Assembly: GCF_040362915.1 (NCBI RefSeq)
Contig: NZ_AP029612.1
Location: 930,001-994,000 of the forward strand
Length of the DNA: 64,000 bases
Direction of reading: 5' to 3'
From: Sediminibacterium sp. KACHI17
Lineage (GTDB): Bacteria; Bacteroidota; Bacteroidia; Chitinophagales; Chitinophagaceae
The notes beneath the pieces were generated by a model. That model worked only from the letters and a program-made list of their open reading frames with translations, searched no databases and was not told the DNA's origin. Below, one piece after another: positions 63,910 to 64,000 of the stretch (within the stretch, counting starts at the first letter, position 1; each line of letters starts with the position of its first letter). The position numbers and the translations under genes are program-made.

Positions 63910-63917
63910 TAACTTTG
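63910..63917 (+). promoter_or_regulatory. -7 promoter box for tmRNA
   Basis: TAACTTTG matches TAnnTTTG, 9 bases before the first G of the tmRNA. Confidence 0.65.
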
Positions 63918-63926
63918 CAGACGCAC

Positions 63927-64000
63927 GGGGTCGTACTGGTTTTGACAGCATATGGTACGGTTGGTGTAAGCATGCAGTGCGTTGGATAATTAGCACTTTA
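63927..64000 (+). ncRNA. ssrA: tmRNA (SsrA RNA), 5' part only
   Basis: GGGGTCGTACTGGTTTTGAC is the conserved tmRNA 5' end: the acceptor-like GGGG start and the TTGAC/T-arm-like region, continuing to the window edge. The tag-coding and 3' tRNA parts lie outside. Works with SmpB (34521). Confidence 0.88.

Noticed and set aside
1-64000. CRISPR array, prophage or insertion sequence
   Set aside because: Repeats are not regularly spaced with unique spacers, and no transposase, integrase or phage structural genes are seen.

Overview
The window reads as one chromosomal stretch of a Bacteroidota bacterium, most likely family Chitinophagaceae (inference). Signs are a SusC/SusD pair, many -7 promoter boxes of the form TAnnTTTG, moderate-to-low GC, aminofutalosine-route menaquinone synthesis, paired bactofilins and an ECF sigma factor. 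It is mostly housekeeping genes at high density. I see no prophage, insertion sequence or CRISPR array.

Layout. 1-12.5 kb: thioredoxin, nucleoside-type MFS transporter, MqnE, serine dehydratase, a class A beta-lactamase-fold hydrolase, an aminotransferase, two M14 peptidase-like genes (one apparently dead) and a stand-alone RlmK. 12.5-22 kb: DnaK, a beta-helix/PA14 protein, GtrA, ArgS, tRNA-Leu(GAG) followed by a broken tRNA-Leu copy, and a DUF2130 gene overlapping a kinase-like gene. 22-31.5 kb: phosphopantetheinyl transferase, dCTP deaminase, TspO, DUF3810, the yceD-rpmF-plsX operon, a 61-residue peptide gene with a palindromic promoter, cystathionine beta-synthase and a TonB-type barrel. 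31.5-46.5 kb: substrate-binding protein, aldolase, AccD, SmpB, isocitrate dehydrogenase, an mntR-mntH operon with a clear operator, a glucan phosphorylase-like enzyme lacking its usual PLP lysine, UbiX, ClpC, a STAS protein and a J-domain protein. 46.5-53.3 kb: DeoR regulator and a susC-susD-DUF4397 operon. 53.3-64 kb: DnaG, DinB, thioesterase, TlpA, a eukaryote-like sphingolipid desaturase, pyrophosphatase, a short TauE, NlpC/P60, sigma/anti-sigma pair, cupin, two divergent bactofilins and the 5' end of tmRNA.

Connections. SmpB and tmRNA form the trans-translation system. YceD, L32 and PlsX link translation and lipid synthesis. MntR probably represses its own operon through a palindrome that covers the promoter. 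The SusC/D operon has three related 15-16-base boxes upstream and a DeoR gene before it.

The strongest unexplained signal is a set of about 14 hairpin-forming elements built from short repeated words (for example GTGAAT, TTCATGGTCCAT, GATTTCTTGAT, CAGTGGCAA). They sit in the gaps between genes, several overlap stop codons, and one relative lies inside argS in frame. Other notable items are the pseudo-peptidase with a swapped zinc motif, the phosphorylase-like enzyme with Lys replaced by Thr, the peptide gene under a perfect 9-5-9 palindrome, and the tRNA fragment abutting a 20-base perfect palindrome.
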